Positions 1-10,000 of a DNA stretch of 16,313 nucleotides are shown piece by piece. Origin of the DNA: Lunasporangiospora selenospora (Eukaryota; Mortierellomycota; Mortierellomycetes; Mortierellales; Mortierellaceae); NCBI GenBank assembly GCA_015680635.1, contig JAABOA010000114.1:8396-24708 (forward strand), in the 5' to 3' direction. Position 1 is the first letter of the stretch. Every line of letters starts with the position of its first letter. A program made the position numbers and the translations under genes. The notes beneath the pieces were generated by a model that made no database searches, was not told the origin of the DNA, and was given only the letters and a program-made list of their open reading frames with translations.

Positions 1-326
1 TGGCTATACTACACACAAAAAGAAGAAAAAGATAAAAGAGCAACTAAGCAGAAAAAATAAAGAGAAACAAAGGGTTGTCGGGACAAGACTGGAAGTAAGG
101 ACCTCCCGTCTCTAGAGTACATACTTCTAGCTTTAGAAGAATACGCAAACAAGCAAACAAAACAAAAACAACAACAACAATAAAAGAAAAAAAGAAAAAC
201 TACAAAAGGTTGCAATCAAGTCCATTTCTTTTTTTCCCCTCTTTTCACGAGGAAAAAAAAAGAAATCCAATCCAGTCATTTCCCTTCCATGCCTCCTCCG
301 CCTTTTCTCCCTCCTTTTTGTTTTTT
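1..326. other. NOT3 3' flank, A-rich and CAA-repeat DNA, no gene
   Basis: This edge lies downstream of the NOT3 stop codon on the minus strand. It is A-rich on the plus strand, with CAA triplets near 167-180, and pyrimidine-rich between about 225 and 326. No ORF here has family resemblance; the short ORFs are low-complexity Phe/Lys translations. On the plus strand AATAAA-like strings occur near 56 and 180 and could belong to a gene ending beyond the left edge, but nothing else supports that. The NOT3 3' UTR presumably occupies the right part. Confidence 0.5.
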
Positions 327-3300
327 TTAGACAAGTTCCGAGTCCTCCAGGAATTTGTACTCGAATCGGAAATCTGTCTTCTTGCGTTGGCACCATGCGC
401 CCTCGTAATCGAAATAAATATACGTGCCCTGCTCGTAATCGTCCGTGATCGCCTTGGGCTCCTCATGTCGCTGGAACCACGTCAAGTACTTTTTATGGAA
501 TCGCCATGACCGCTTCTTGAGCTCCTTGGCAGCAAGGTACCTTTGAGAAGAGGGAGGAAGAGAGCTAATATTAGATACATTGACCTGACATGTGCTGTCA
601 AGGATTCAAGTGCGGACCAAAATAAAATTCCTTACTGCTGATAGGTTCCTTGTTGGTAGTAAAAGATAAAGAACAAGGTATCAACATCCAGCTTTTCAAA
701 CATAAGAGGTGAGTCGAACAAGCCCTGTGGAGGGACCTGAGGATAATAGGAGGGTGTTGGATATGGGTTCTTGGGCGTATAGTACTTTGGCCTATGGATG
801 AGGGGAATCAAGAATTAATCAACCGTTAGACATAAAATCCAGAAGAGAAAAAAAAAAAGAGACGGATACAAGGACAAAGATAATGACTTGCCTCTCAGAA
901 TCAACAGGCTCGGGAATAAACTGAAAACTGGCCTCCAACATTTGCTGAACAAAGACACCCATATCCTTGGACATGGCCCGTTCCTTCGAAGCCTCAAAAC
1001 TATGTGCCAAATCCGCCAATGCTGCAGGAAGTCGAATCTCTGGTTCAGATGTGACGCGTGGCTGGGATACGGCTTGTTCCGACAAAGTCTCCTTGGACTG
1101 TTGCTGTACCTATATTTAAAATAAAAGACAGAACATGAATGAGCTGTGTGAAAAAAAATAATCAAATAACGATTGTGTATACGTCCAGTTCTACTGACAA
1201 CGGCCATTACCTCGGCGATCGACAGTGGTGGTGATTGAGAATGGATCACTGGTGCGAGAGTTGGTTCGGTAATAGGTGCTGCAGATTCAGTCTTTGGCGA
1301 GTCCTTTTCCTTTTCAGTCGCTACAGTCTCCTCCGGACCTGCCAAAGATAGCTCTTGAGCTTTGCTTGCTGGGGGTGTAGATGCTGCGGCGAGTGCTGCG
1401 GGTGCTGGTTTGGGAGAGGGAGTGACAGTGGTCGTGGCGGCGATGGCTGCCATCGTTGGTGATGGCTCTTCCGTCTTTACAGAGGCACTTGTCACCAGTG
1501 GTGAATCCCGAACTGCGGCCGGCGCAATTGAGGGGGTTGAGCTGGCTCCGGGGACAATAGCAGTTGCTGAGGTCACCTGGGGAGATACGATGGCATGTGT
1601 GCCGCGTGGTTCTGAAGGAAGATTGGCAGCAGCCGCTGTTGCATACTGGATGACAGGTGTGTCTGCTGGCTTGGGCGGTCGAGCTGAAGATGTTGAGGAT
1701 GTCGTAGATGATACTTTGGTTTCTTTGGTTTCTGCTTGTGGCTCTACACGATGAGAATAAGAGAGCGAGAGAATGATTAGAAAATCATTGGTATAGGAAG
1801 GGTAGAGAGCTCAAGATCGATCGAGACATAATGTTGCATACTTTTCGTTGCCGACATTTTTCCAGTCACACGCATGGTGGGCTCCGAGTCCTGTTCCTTG
1901 ACACTCTTTTTTGGTACTGGCTCTGGAAGGTCTTCCTTTTCCTTTTCCTTTTCCTTTTCCTTTTCTCTCTCTTTTTCTTTTTCCTTTTCTTTGGGCTTTT
2001 CTTCGTTCTCATGATGATGATCATCCATGCCGACGGGAAAAAACTCTTCTTCTTCCTCCAAGTTCAATTCTGAATATATCTCATCGTCCTCAGCAAAGTC
2101 GGGGTCCTAGAATGACAAGTCATAAAGATGAGGCAAGCATTAGTGGGCGAGGTATAGAGATAGCGACCAGTTATCGATTACGGGTTCCTTGCAGCCTACC
2201 CGGTTCTCATCGACATAATAGTTGACGTCTTCCTGAATACTGGTCACCTAAGATCACAAAATTCAGCCCAATCAAAGCGTCGTTTAGTCGTCCAAGTCTA
2301 GCCATGGGGGAGAGAGAGATAAAAAATGAAAATAAGGCATCCAAATACGTTGGGAAATAGTTACCTTATCAGTCTCGATCTGTCCATTTTCCAATAGTCG
2401 AAGGATCAGCTCTAGTCGTCCCTGGTGCCATTTATGCCGTTCAATCTTTTCCTCCAGCTCTAATACGCGTTCCTTTACTGCGGTGTTTTTGCCTTTCTTG
2501 GTGCCAGCCTGGAGGGTCTCGACCTCGGCCTCTAGTCCCTCGATCTGGATATTGAGGGTGTCCACGCGATCCGTGACCCATGAACATGTCTCTGCCTTTT
2601 CCTTTTCCTTGGGGTCCATCCGTCCAGACATGATGAGGCCCTCTCTTGAATATGCCTTGGTCTTCATTTCCTTTTCGATAGCCTTGAACCGCTCCATTTG
2701 CTGTGAAAGAGACGGAGAGTGTGTGTGTAAGAGAGAGAAAGGGTCAGTGACCAAAAAAAGAGATCCGAACATGGGCCACCTGCACGTCATTTGTCGCATT
2801 ATGTTCCATGCTGCGATGCTCTCCATGCATAAAAATTCGATCGATCAAGAAAAAGAAAAAAGAAATGCGAGCCATGATTTCTTTTACTTTTACCTGTTCA
2901 ATAAGCTTCCGGTTGTCCATGAGAGAACGCTTGTCCTTGATGTCGTTGGACGAGATCCATGTTTTGATCTGATCGCGTTGCCTTTGCAGCTTCTTGATCT
3001 CCTTCTTGAGGTCCGATTCGTATTTTTCCTTTTGGTTGACATTGGTCGTGGTTTGGATCTTTTCAAAGATCTCCTCAAACGTTTCTACGCCTTCTGCAAC
3101 CTTTTTTAGGACTTTGTCGATTTCCGCTGTTGGAGTTGTAGTAGATGTAGTGGTGGTTGTAATGATAATGATGGCGTGTGGTGACGAATCAGATGAATGT
3201 GCAAGGTTTACATTATGCAAAGCATGGAAATGATACAAAAAAAGGCAAATCCGGTGTTAGAGGAAGCATTAGATGAAGAGAGATGGAGAAGAGGATAATG

Positions 3301-3408
3301 CGATGGCATTGTAAGGCATTGCATGGCAGGATGGATCCAAGAGAAAGAAAAAAGAGTCGGCAATTTAGCTTTTTTTCTTCCATTACTTTGGAGTTTCCGT
3401 GTAGCCAT
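327..3408 (-). CDS. NOT3: CCR4-NOT complex subunit NOT3/NOT5 (9 exons, 674 aa)
   Basis: Scaffold subunit of the CCR4-NOT complex, which deadenylates mRNA and regulates transcription; its C-terminal NOT-box pairs with NOT2 and docks on NOT1. Minus-strand exons: 3408-3387, 3126-2894, 2700-2365, 2247-2200, 2106-1842, 1743-1211, 1109-892, 791-636, 540-327. They total 2025 nt and all phases agree. The N-terminal Not3 coiled-coil domain (about residues 1-235) starts [16 protein letters not shown] and contains [18 protein letters not shown] and [18 protein letters not shown] Lys-Glu repeat lies at about 250-271, followed by a Ser/Thr/Pro/Ala-rich linker with a YATAAAAN segment. The NOT2/3/5 domain (about 550-674) has [23 protein letters not shown] in the spliced protein (shown in two exons), then WFQRHEEPK and [11 protein letters not shown], and ends FLEDSELV. 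The start is fixed by the MATRKLQ match encoded in a 22-nt first exon. Intron 7 is GC-AG. Not3 versus Not5 naming is arbitrary; family identity is very secure. Confidence 0.94.
1934..1992 (+). repeat. CCTTTT-type microsatellite inside NOT3 exon 5
   Basis: The plus strand repeats the hexamer CCTTTT (and close variants). Read on the minus strand this is AAAAGG/AAGGAA, giving an alternating Lys-Glu run at about residues 250-271 of NOT3. It sits just after the conserved DPDF acidic segment, in a linker that is poorly conserved across fungi. Slippage would add or remove two codons per unit without breaking the frame. Confidence 0.8.
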
Positions 3409-3874
3409 GGTGGACGAGTGGGATGTCTGGGCAATGCTTCAGAGGATTGTCGTGTGAGCAAAGGCGTGAAAGAGGCGTGTGGGGGAGCAGAGGGTCGAGT
3501 CTTTTGGATTATCTCTCTCTTTGAGGAAGGGTATTTTTTTTTTTGGCGGGAAATAGAGTAAAGACTAAAAAGGCACGAGTGAGGAGGGAGAGGAAGAAAA
3601 GAGTCAAGTGAGTGTGCAGGTGAAAAGTGTGGGATGGAGACGTGATGAGAACAAGCAGTGGTCCAAGGTCCTGCTGTCCCAGCGTGACGTACTGGGAAAC
3701 ATGGTGGCTGCGGCCTCTCCCCAGCCAAGACGCGTTCGCTTCTGCGCGTGGTGCCTACCCATGTATCCCTCCCCTTTTACTCGCTTTGGCTCTTTTCAGT
3801 TGAGCATATCGTGCTATTTATTTATTTATTTGGCCCAAACAAACAGGGTGTTCTTCTTTGCTAGGACGCACGCG
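3409..3874. promoter_or_regulatory. NOT3 upstream region and 3' flank of the microprotein gene
   Basis: This 466-bp gap separates two minus-strand genes. The part nearest 3409 should hold the NOT3 promoter and 5' UTR; it is purine-rich on the plus strand (CT-rich on the transcribed strand), like the DNA before other starts in this window. No TATA box was assigned. The far end holds the 3' UTR of the microprotein gene. No coding sequence was recognised. Confidence 0.5.
3815..3831 (-). terminator. Repeated AATAAA poly(A) signals of the microprotein gene
   Basis: The plus strand reads TATTTATTTATTTATTT, so the minus strand holds several overlapping AATAAA hexamers. They lie about 45-60 nt downstream of the stop codon at 3875, a normal distance for a eukaryotic polyadenylation signal. 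Confidence 0.55.
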
Positions 3875-4251
3875 TCATGCCTTGTCCTGCTCAGACGTTA
3901 CTGGGGTTGCAGGGCTGGCTTCTGCTGTCGATGGAATGGAAGAAGCCACAGCGTCAGCAACATTGTTCAATTCTTGAGAGCGTGTCTGCTGCACCACCTC
4001 ATAGTTGAACGTTCCATTGCTATCCCTAGTAGTAGGGTTGTGTTCCGATCCAGACAAATGGGCAAAGCAGAGTTGGATCAGTGATGCGTCTTTTTAAAAA
4101 TGAAGAGTCGCAGCAGGTGGATGCATATGCATTGGTGAAAAGAGAGTGTGTGTTTTTACTTTTTGTACTTTTCCAGGAGAGGCTGCCAAATGTAGAATCC
4201 CGACATTACACCGATGCCACCGGCGACAAAGAGAGGGATGCGACTGTTCAT
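3875..4251 (-). CDS. Single-pass membrane microprotein, PIGBOS1-like (2 exons, 80 aa)
   Basis: Small protein with an N-terminal membrane anchor. Exon 1 is 4251-4160 and exon 2 is 4025-3875; the intron has donor GTAAAA and acceptor CTACTACTAG, and the spliced length is 243 nt. The protein starts MNSRIPLFVAGGIGVMSGFY, giving a hydrophobic helix at about residues 6-22. It continues IWQPLLEKYKKDSNG, followed by a polar Ser/Thr/Ala-rich tail ending EQDKA. The pattern of Gly-rich helix, aromatic-I/W-Q-P, hydrophobic-E-x-Y and Lys resembles the mitochondrial outer-membrane microprotein PIGBOS1 and other short fungal single-pass proteins. That similarity is from memory and short, so function is not assigned. 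If exon 1 is read through instead of spliced, translation stops right after KYKK, giving a 31-aa product. The gene is divergent from the carrier gene on its other side. Confidence 0.72.
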
Positions 4252-4942
4252 GGTGGATCTAGTGGAGAGAGAGAGTGTGGGTATGTGTGTGTCTAGGAGG
4301 ATGAAAAAGGCGAGATCAGGAGAAAGAGATCAATGTGGAATGGGCGATTCGGGTTCTCGAGAGAAAGTAAAGTTGTGGCGGAGGAGAGAGGAGGGGTTGG
4401 GTGTGGGTGGGTGGAGTGAGTGAGTGAGAGTGAATGTTACCCACAGCTCAGGTCTCTCAGAGAGGTGCCCTGGAGATCCCCAGTCGACCGTTGTACTCGA
4501 TCAACCAATGGGCCGTCAAAGAGACAGAGGCCTTTCTCTTTGCTTTTCTTTTCTTTGTCCCCTTTGCTACAGATCGGTCTATCCTTCCCGGTGCCCACAG
4601 GGGTATTTGGAGAGAGAGAAAGAGAGAGAGATGGAGAGAGAGAATTAGCTTTGGTACTGGACTTGGACACGACTGAGTGCTCTCTGTCCACTGGCAGGGC
4701 AGGCCGACACCCACAACCACACGCACACCCACGGAGCATTGTCGGCCCCTCGCATGTGATTCAGATCGATAGCTCTTTCCCTCTCCCTCTTTCCCGAAAA
4801 GGGACAGCGGTCCCGTCCGGGGAAGAAAAGAGGAGGACATCTCTCTCTCATTCTCTCTCCGTTTCTCTTTCTTCTCTTTCCCAATCGCATCTCTGTCTTC
4901 ATCCTCACTCTCTCCTCTCTTTACTCATCCCCACAAAAAACA
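4252..4942. promoter_or_regulatory. Divergent promoter region: microprotein gene / PMP47-like carrier
   Basis: A 691-bp gap between two divergently transcribed genes. It contains a GA-rich microsatellite on the plus strand (about 4609-4645) and a long CT-rich tract at about 4845-4925, immediately before the carrier ATG; such tracts are common in fungal core promoters and 5' leaders. The context before the carrier start is CAAAAAACAATG, a good A-rich initiation context. No CTCGG-type fatty-acid motif like those upstream of FAT1 was found here. ORFs in this gap are low-complexity Ser/Leu/Arg translations and were not accepted. Confidence 0.55.
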
Positions 4943-6788
4943 ATGTCTGACAGCACAGTTCACGCCATCGCAGGTGCGTCCATCCATCCCAGCCCGACCC
5001 CTCACAGTCTTAAAAAAAGAGCTCTCCAACCGCGTGGCATCCGTTTCGGGTCACCATGAGCGCATGCTGCATTCAGCAATCCCACACCGCACACACACAC
5101 ACCTTCACCTCTTCTTTTAGGCTGCCAAGAGAACAATGAAAAGCCATTGTCCACTCTCCCGCACACTCACACTCTCTCCTGTGCTCTAATAGGTGCCGGA
5201 GGTGGAATCATCTCCATGGCTTTGACCTATCCTTTGATTACAATCAGCAGCAGACAGCAGGTCCAAAAGAACGGCAAGAGCAAGGATGCATACAAGGTGT
5301 GGACCCACTCTTTGTCGTGAGAGACGAAAGATGGAAAGAAAAATGGCATAATGCACACTCCGTCAAGGATGTGGGCTATGATTTTCTTAGAGACATATGT
5401 GGGGAACAAGACATGCTGTAAAGTGACAGGATGCGAACAGTCCATCTAACCCGGATCTCGCCCTCTTTCTCCAACCGCTCTTTGCTCAACCAGAGCACCC
5501 TTGATGCCGTCCAAAAGATTGTTGCCAAGGAGGGCATTGCCGGTCTTTACTCGTAAGTGGTCCGATCTACGCCATGGTCCCAACCTTCCTCTTCCCTTTG
5601 TTTGCTTTCGGAAAGACCGATAATTAGTCGAGCGGGCAGAAATCTTTTTTCCAATCGGCTGGACAGCTCCGGACCCACAGACCACTAACTGTCCTTCCCG
5701 TCTTGACCTTGATAGTGGTCTGGATAGTGCTTTGTTCGGCATCTCGCTCACCAACTACTGCTACTACTACTTTTACGAGTTTACAAAGTCGGTCATCAAC
5801 AAGGCTCAGATGAGCACCATCGAGTCCATGTCCGCAGGAGCCGTTGCCGGTAAGGAATTCGCCCCGTCACCATAATAAAAAAAGTCGCCTCACCATTGAA
5901 AGGAATCTGACCAAGGAGAAAAACAAATGCTGTTCTTTTGTCCCACTCGTGTTACTATCATAGGTGCTGCCACGGTCCTGATCACGAACCCCATCTGGGT
6001 CATCAATGTAATGTAGACCTTTGCATTCATCTGTCGAGGTTTGAGCTGTGGCCATAGTATTCTTCACCACATTAACCCTGCTCCATTTTCTTTCTTGAAT
6101 CGCTCTTGAATTGAATTCATCCGCTCTGGGGTTTTCCATGTTTACTTCAACAGACCCGTATCGCGACCCGCAACGCCGGCACGCCCGACCAAAAGCCCCT
6201 GGGAACTATTGAGACGGCAGCACAGATGATCAAGGAGGGTGGTCTCAAGACCTTTTGGCAGGGTGTTGCCCCAGCCTTGATCCTGGTGGCCAACCCCATT
6301 ATCCAGTACACGGTCTTTGAAAAATTCAAGGCCAAGATCGCCAAGACGCGTGCCCTCACCAGCTTTGACTTTTTCTTGCTGGGTGCTATCAGCAAGTTGG
6401 CTGCCACCAGCATTACCTATCCTTACATGTAAGCACCTTTTGACTTTTTCTTTGAGAATGTTTAAAAACCACCATGAACCGTCTTGGATGAAAATAAAGA
6501 GTACTCACCTTTTTGGATCTATTCCAAACGTTTCCTAGTGTGGTCAAATCGCGCATGCAGCTGAAAAAGTCGGACGATGCCAAGGAACGTTATGACTCGA
6601 TCATGGATGGATTCCGCAAGATTATCAAGTACGAAGGTGTTGCTGGATTGTACAAGGGCATTTCGTCCAAGATTGTCCAGTCTATCTTGACTGCCTCGTT
6701 CCTGTTCATGGCCCAAGCCAAGTTGGTCGATTATGTTGCTCGCCTATTGGTTTCTCTTGGTGTGCGTGCTCAGCCCAAGCGGATCTAA
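4943..6788 (+). CDS. PMP47: Peroxisomal adenine nucleotide carrier, PMP47/ANT1-like (7 exons, 298 aa)
   Basis: Mitochondrial-carrier-family (SLC25) protein, probably exchanging ATP for AMP/ADP across the peroxisomal membrane. Exons: 4943-4973, 5193-5296, 5494-5552, 5716-5849, 5964-6007, 6154-6428, 6539-6788; all GT-AG, 897 nt, phases consistent. Three tandem repeats of about 100 residues are visible. The odd-helix motifs are YPLITISSRQQV (from residue 23), NPIWVINTRIAT (from 118) and YPYIVVKSRMQL (from 213); matching even-helix loops are EGIAGLYSGL, GGLKTFWQG and EGVAGLYKG. NPIWVxNTR and TYPYxxxKSRMQ are typical of PMP47/SLC25A17-type carriers, although FAD, folate and pyrimidine carriers share the former. 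The usual acidic residue of Px[DE]xx[KR] is replaced in all three repeats. Length fits the family. Alternative: another organellar nucleotide or cofactor carrier. Convergent with FAT1, which would use peroxisomal ATP. Confidence 0.86.
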
Positions 6789-7079
6789 TTGACCATTCAA
6801 TACTTGAATAATATTCACACAATGTAGAGTAGCCATGTCATGTCATGGACCCTCACCCCCACCCCCTCAACGACAGAAACCTCCTTCGTTCTCCTCTCTC
6901 TTCCTTGATAGCATTTCTTGATATACACTTTCCTTCTGACTAATCGTCTGCACTGCACCAGAACAAAAAAAAACTATAGAAACGACCTCTTTAAAGTCTG
7001 AGCGACTCTTTGGGATGTATTTCTGTATGACACCGACTTGTAGGTTTCTTTTTTTCTCCACATCTCTCTATATATTTCT
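6789..7079. other. Convergent 3' region between carrier and FAT1
   Basis: Both flanking genes end here, so this 291-bp stretch carries both 3' UTRs and terminators. AATAAT occurs about 20 nt after the carrier stop codon and may act as its poly(A) signal. No canonical AATAAA was found for FAT1 on the minus strand. A C-rich patch lies at about 6850-6868. No ORF was supported. Confidence 0.45.
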
Positions 7080-10000
7080 TTATAGACGAGCACGACCCGC
7101 GACAATCTCTTCATTCTCCGAATGTCCAAAGGGCAGATACCGTCCTTGGGGTGTCCACCAGTACATGCGCTCCTTGACCTTGTTCAAATCAAATCCTTCC
7201 TTCTTGTACTCAACCTTCATGTTCTTGAACGTGCCCGTTATCGTCATTTCCTTCTCCAAGATGCGAATAAACCGTGGCACCGCATAAGCTGGAAGACGCT
7301 TGTTAGCATAATCGCTCAACTGCTTCACAAACCCTTCCAGTGCTACCTCGTTCACAACACATGGATCCACCACATTGCCCACCTCATCCACTGTTGCTGC
7401 CTTGAGAATCGAATCTTGCAAAAAGACGGCTGCCATACCGGCGCGTCCATCCTGTCCGGGGACTGTCACACCATAGACCGTGCACGAGGCAATCCCCTCC
7501 ATCCGTCCAAGTGTATCTGCAATTTCCGCCGTCGACACATTCTCTCCCTTCCAGCGGTACGTGTCTCCAGCACGGTCTGCAAAGTACCAGTAATGATCCC
7601 GGCTTCGATACAACAGATCACCTGTCCGCATAAACACATCCCCCTTTTCAAATACATTCTCCACCAATTTCGCCTTGGTCATCTTGGGCTGGTTGAAATA
7701 ACCGGAATACCGTGTGGATTCTGTCTTGTTGTCGGCACAGGTCACCATTTCTCCAACCTCGTCCGGTCCACACTCGATACAGTAACCCGTCTTTTTGTCA
7801 CGGATAAGCTCCTCCGTGTCCATATCCACCTTGACGATTTTTACGCCCTTTTGCAACATTCTGTTTTTGAGAAGATGTAAAGGGTGAGAGAGATCAGGGT
7901 TAATATCATGGCAAAGGAGAGAGGGGGAAAAATAGATAGATCCAGTTCAATTCATCAACATTCCTCATCCTTGATCCCAAAGACTAACCTCATAATCGGT
8001 CCACGGAACCCAACGGCACCCACGTCACGGGGGCTACGAGCAATATTAAACAGGGCACCAGTACCTATGGAGAGGAGAGATTCGTTCAAGTTTCAATTCT
8101 CCACTACTCTTTGTTAAGTGTACTCGGACAAAAAGAGAATCGCCTTGATTTCTTTTTCTTACCTTCACTCATGGTATAATACTCAAAGATAGTAGGGATT
8201 CCAAACCGTTCCTGGAACTTGGCCCAAATATCGGGCCGCATACCATTTCCAAAGGCAAGTCGGACCTTGTGTTGCTTGTCAAGTGGGCTCTCTGGAGCGT
8301 TCAACAGGTATCGGCACAGCTCTCCGATATACTAAATTACACGGACAAAAAAAACACTCGGTTAGGATCATACAAGCACAGCACCCGTAGAGTGTATGTC
8401 AACGTCATATTTCCCATGATCCAAAAAGTCTCGAAAGAGCGCTGTACCTGAAAGTGCGTCACATCATAGGCGATACAATCCTTCCAAAAGTTCTTGACTG
8501 AAAACTTGCGCGCCAAAACAACCGTGCTTCCAGAGCTCCAGCTCTGACCAACACCAATGATGGCTTTTTTTGGCAAACAGATTTCATCAAGTAGCAAGCA
8601 TGGTTAGCATTCCTTTTCACTTTCAGTCGTTAGGTTCAAGACAACTCCATTGGGGAACACGAAAAACCAATAATTGACCCTTACCGCCCGCAGAGTGATA
8701 CAAGGGAAGGGTAACGTAGACCTTGTCTTCAGGTTTAACACCACACAATATCCCCCAAGAGGTGGATGCCACTAGAAAGAGAGATGGTATATATTAGTGA
8801 TTGACACTAGAAATAAAAGTCTGGCGCACATGTTCATTGTACCTCCCAATGTAGGGGTGAATTCAAGGCACAAGTAAATCCCCCGCCCAGGTCCTTACTG
8901 CAACAACGGCCGTGGTCCATGATGGCTGCCTTTGGGAACCCAGTTGTTCCACTGGTATAAATCAGTGCTACAGGGTCTCTCATCTCGACTTGACGACGCA
9001 TCTCAACAGGGAACCCCTCGGTGCTCAGGTGTTGCCAGTCCATAAACTCAAAGAACGATGACGAGGCTTCAACCGCCTGGCGGGTTTCTTCATCCAATTG
9101 ATTGTAATGCTGACCCATTGCTTGCTCTTTGGGTGTGGGGGTATAGAGTTGGTAACCAAGGCCACGGATTTCATCTAAGGAGTCCTTTAAAGCACCAGCG
9201 AGCTCATAGTCAAAGACAAGAATCTTTGCATCGGCAACCTTGAGCGAATGAATAAGGACAGATCCATTGATTTGGTTGTTGATAAAGGCTGGTGTTGCAG
9301 CAATCTTGAGAAGAGCCAACCATGTAATAATGAACAAGGGCGAGTTGTGCATCAACATGGCGACACGATCCAGTCGGCGAACACCGCGAGCGACAAACCA
9401 ATGTGCCTAGTATCCATTTCGAAAGAGTTGGTAAGCAGGAGAGCATTAGATTTGGACGGAAGGCAGAAGCGTACTTGCACCCGCATGGGCTGAGGATGGG
9501 AACGGAATTAATGCGAGCTTACCATTCGATTGGAGGCTAATGTTATCGTTTGTTGTTATCATAGGCGTTGTTGGTTCGGGAAAGAAGGAAGTGTAGCCGA
9601 GGCAGAGAGAGAGAGAGAGAAACGGGGGTCAGGGTGGAGCAAGCAAAGAGATGTTTGGTGATCGAAGAACGGGGACATTCATGGGGTTAGAGCTCATTGA
9701 TCCGAGCCGGGCTCGTATTGTTTCCCCACCAACCCATCCAGGTCATGCCTACGATGCATAGACCGGGGCCGAGCGTTAACAGTCAGCAGCAAACCCCGTG
9801 TAGCTCTTTGCAACAAATAAAATATAAAAAGGGTCGGCATTGAGGGCTAACGAGCATCGAGACCGGCGAGTATGTTCTTGTGCGTGCAGTGCAGCGCCCT
9901 CCTTTTTTCTCTCTCTCGATCGTTGGGCTTCCCAGAGTTGTGGTCCGGATGAATAAGGGGCCGATCAATTTCTCTCTCTCTCTGTTAAGAGACACGTCCC

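Noticed and set aside
815-1576. 253-codon minus-strand ORF taken as one protein
   Set aside because: Its first part is NOT3 exon 6, but from about 1210 downward it reads through introns; the homologous continuation is in another frame after splicing.
4420-4950. 176-codon plus-strand ORF before the carrier gene
   Set aside because: Its translation is dominated by CT/GA microsatellite (Ser/Leu/Arg/Glu runs). It ends inside the carrier start and out of its frame; best seen as promoter and leader DNA.
7122-7880. 252-codon plus-strand ORF opposite FAT1
   Set aside because: It is the antisense shadow of FAT1 exon 10, whose strand and frame are fixed by the RWKGENVST signature; the plus reading has no recognisable domain.
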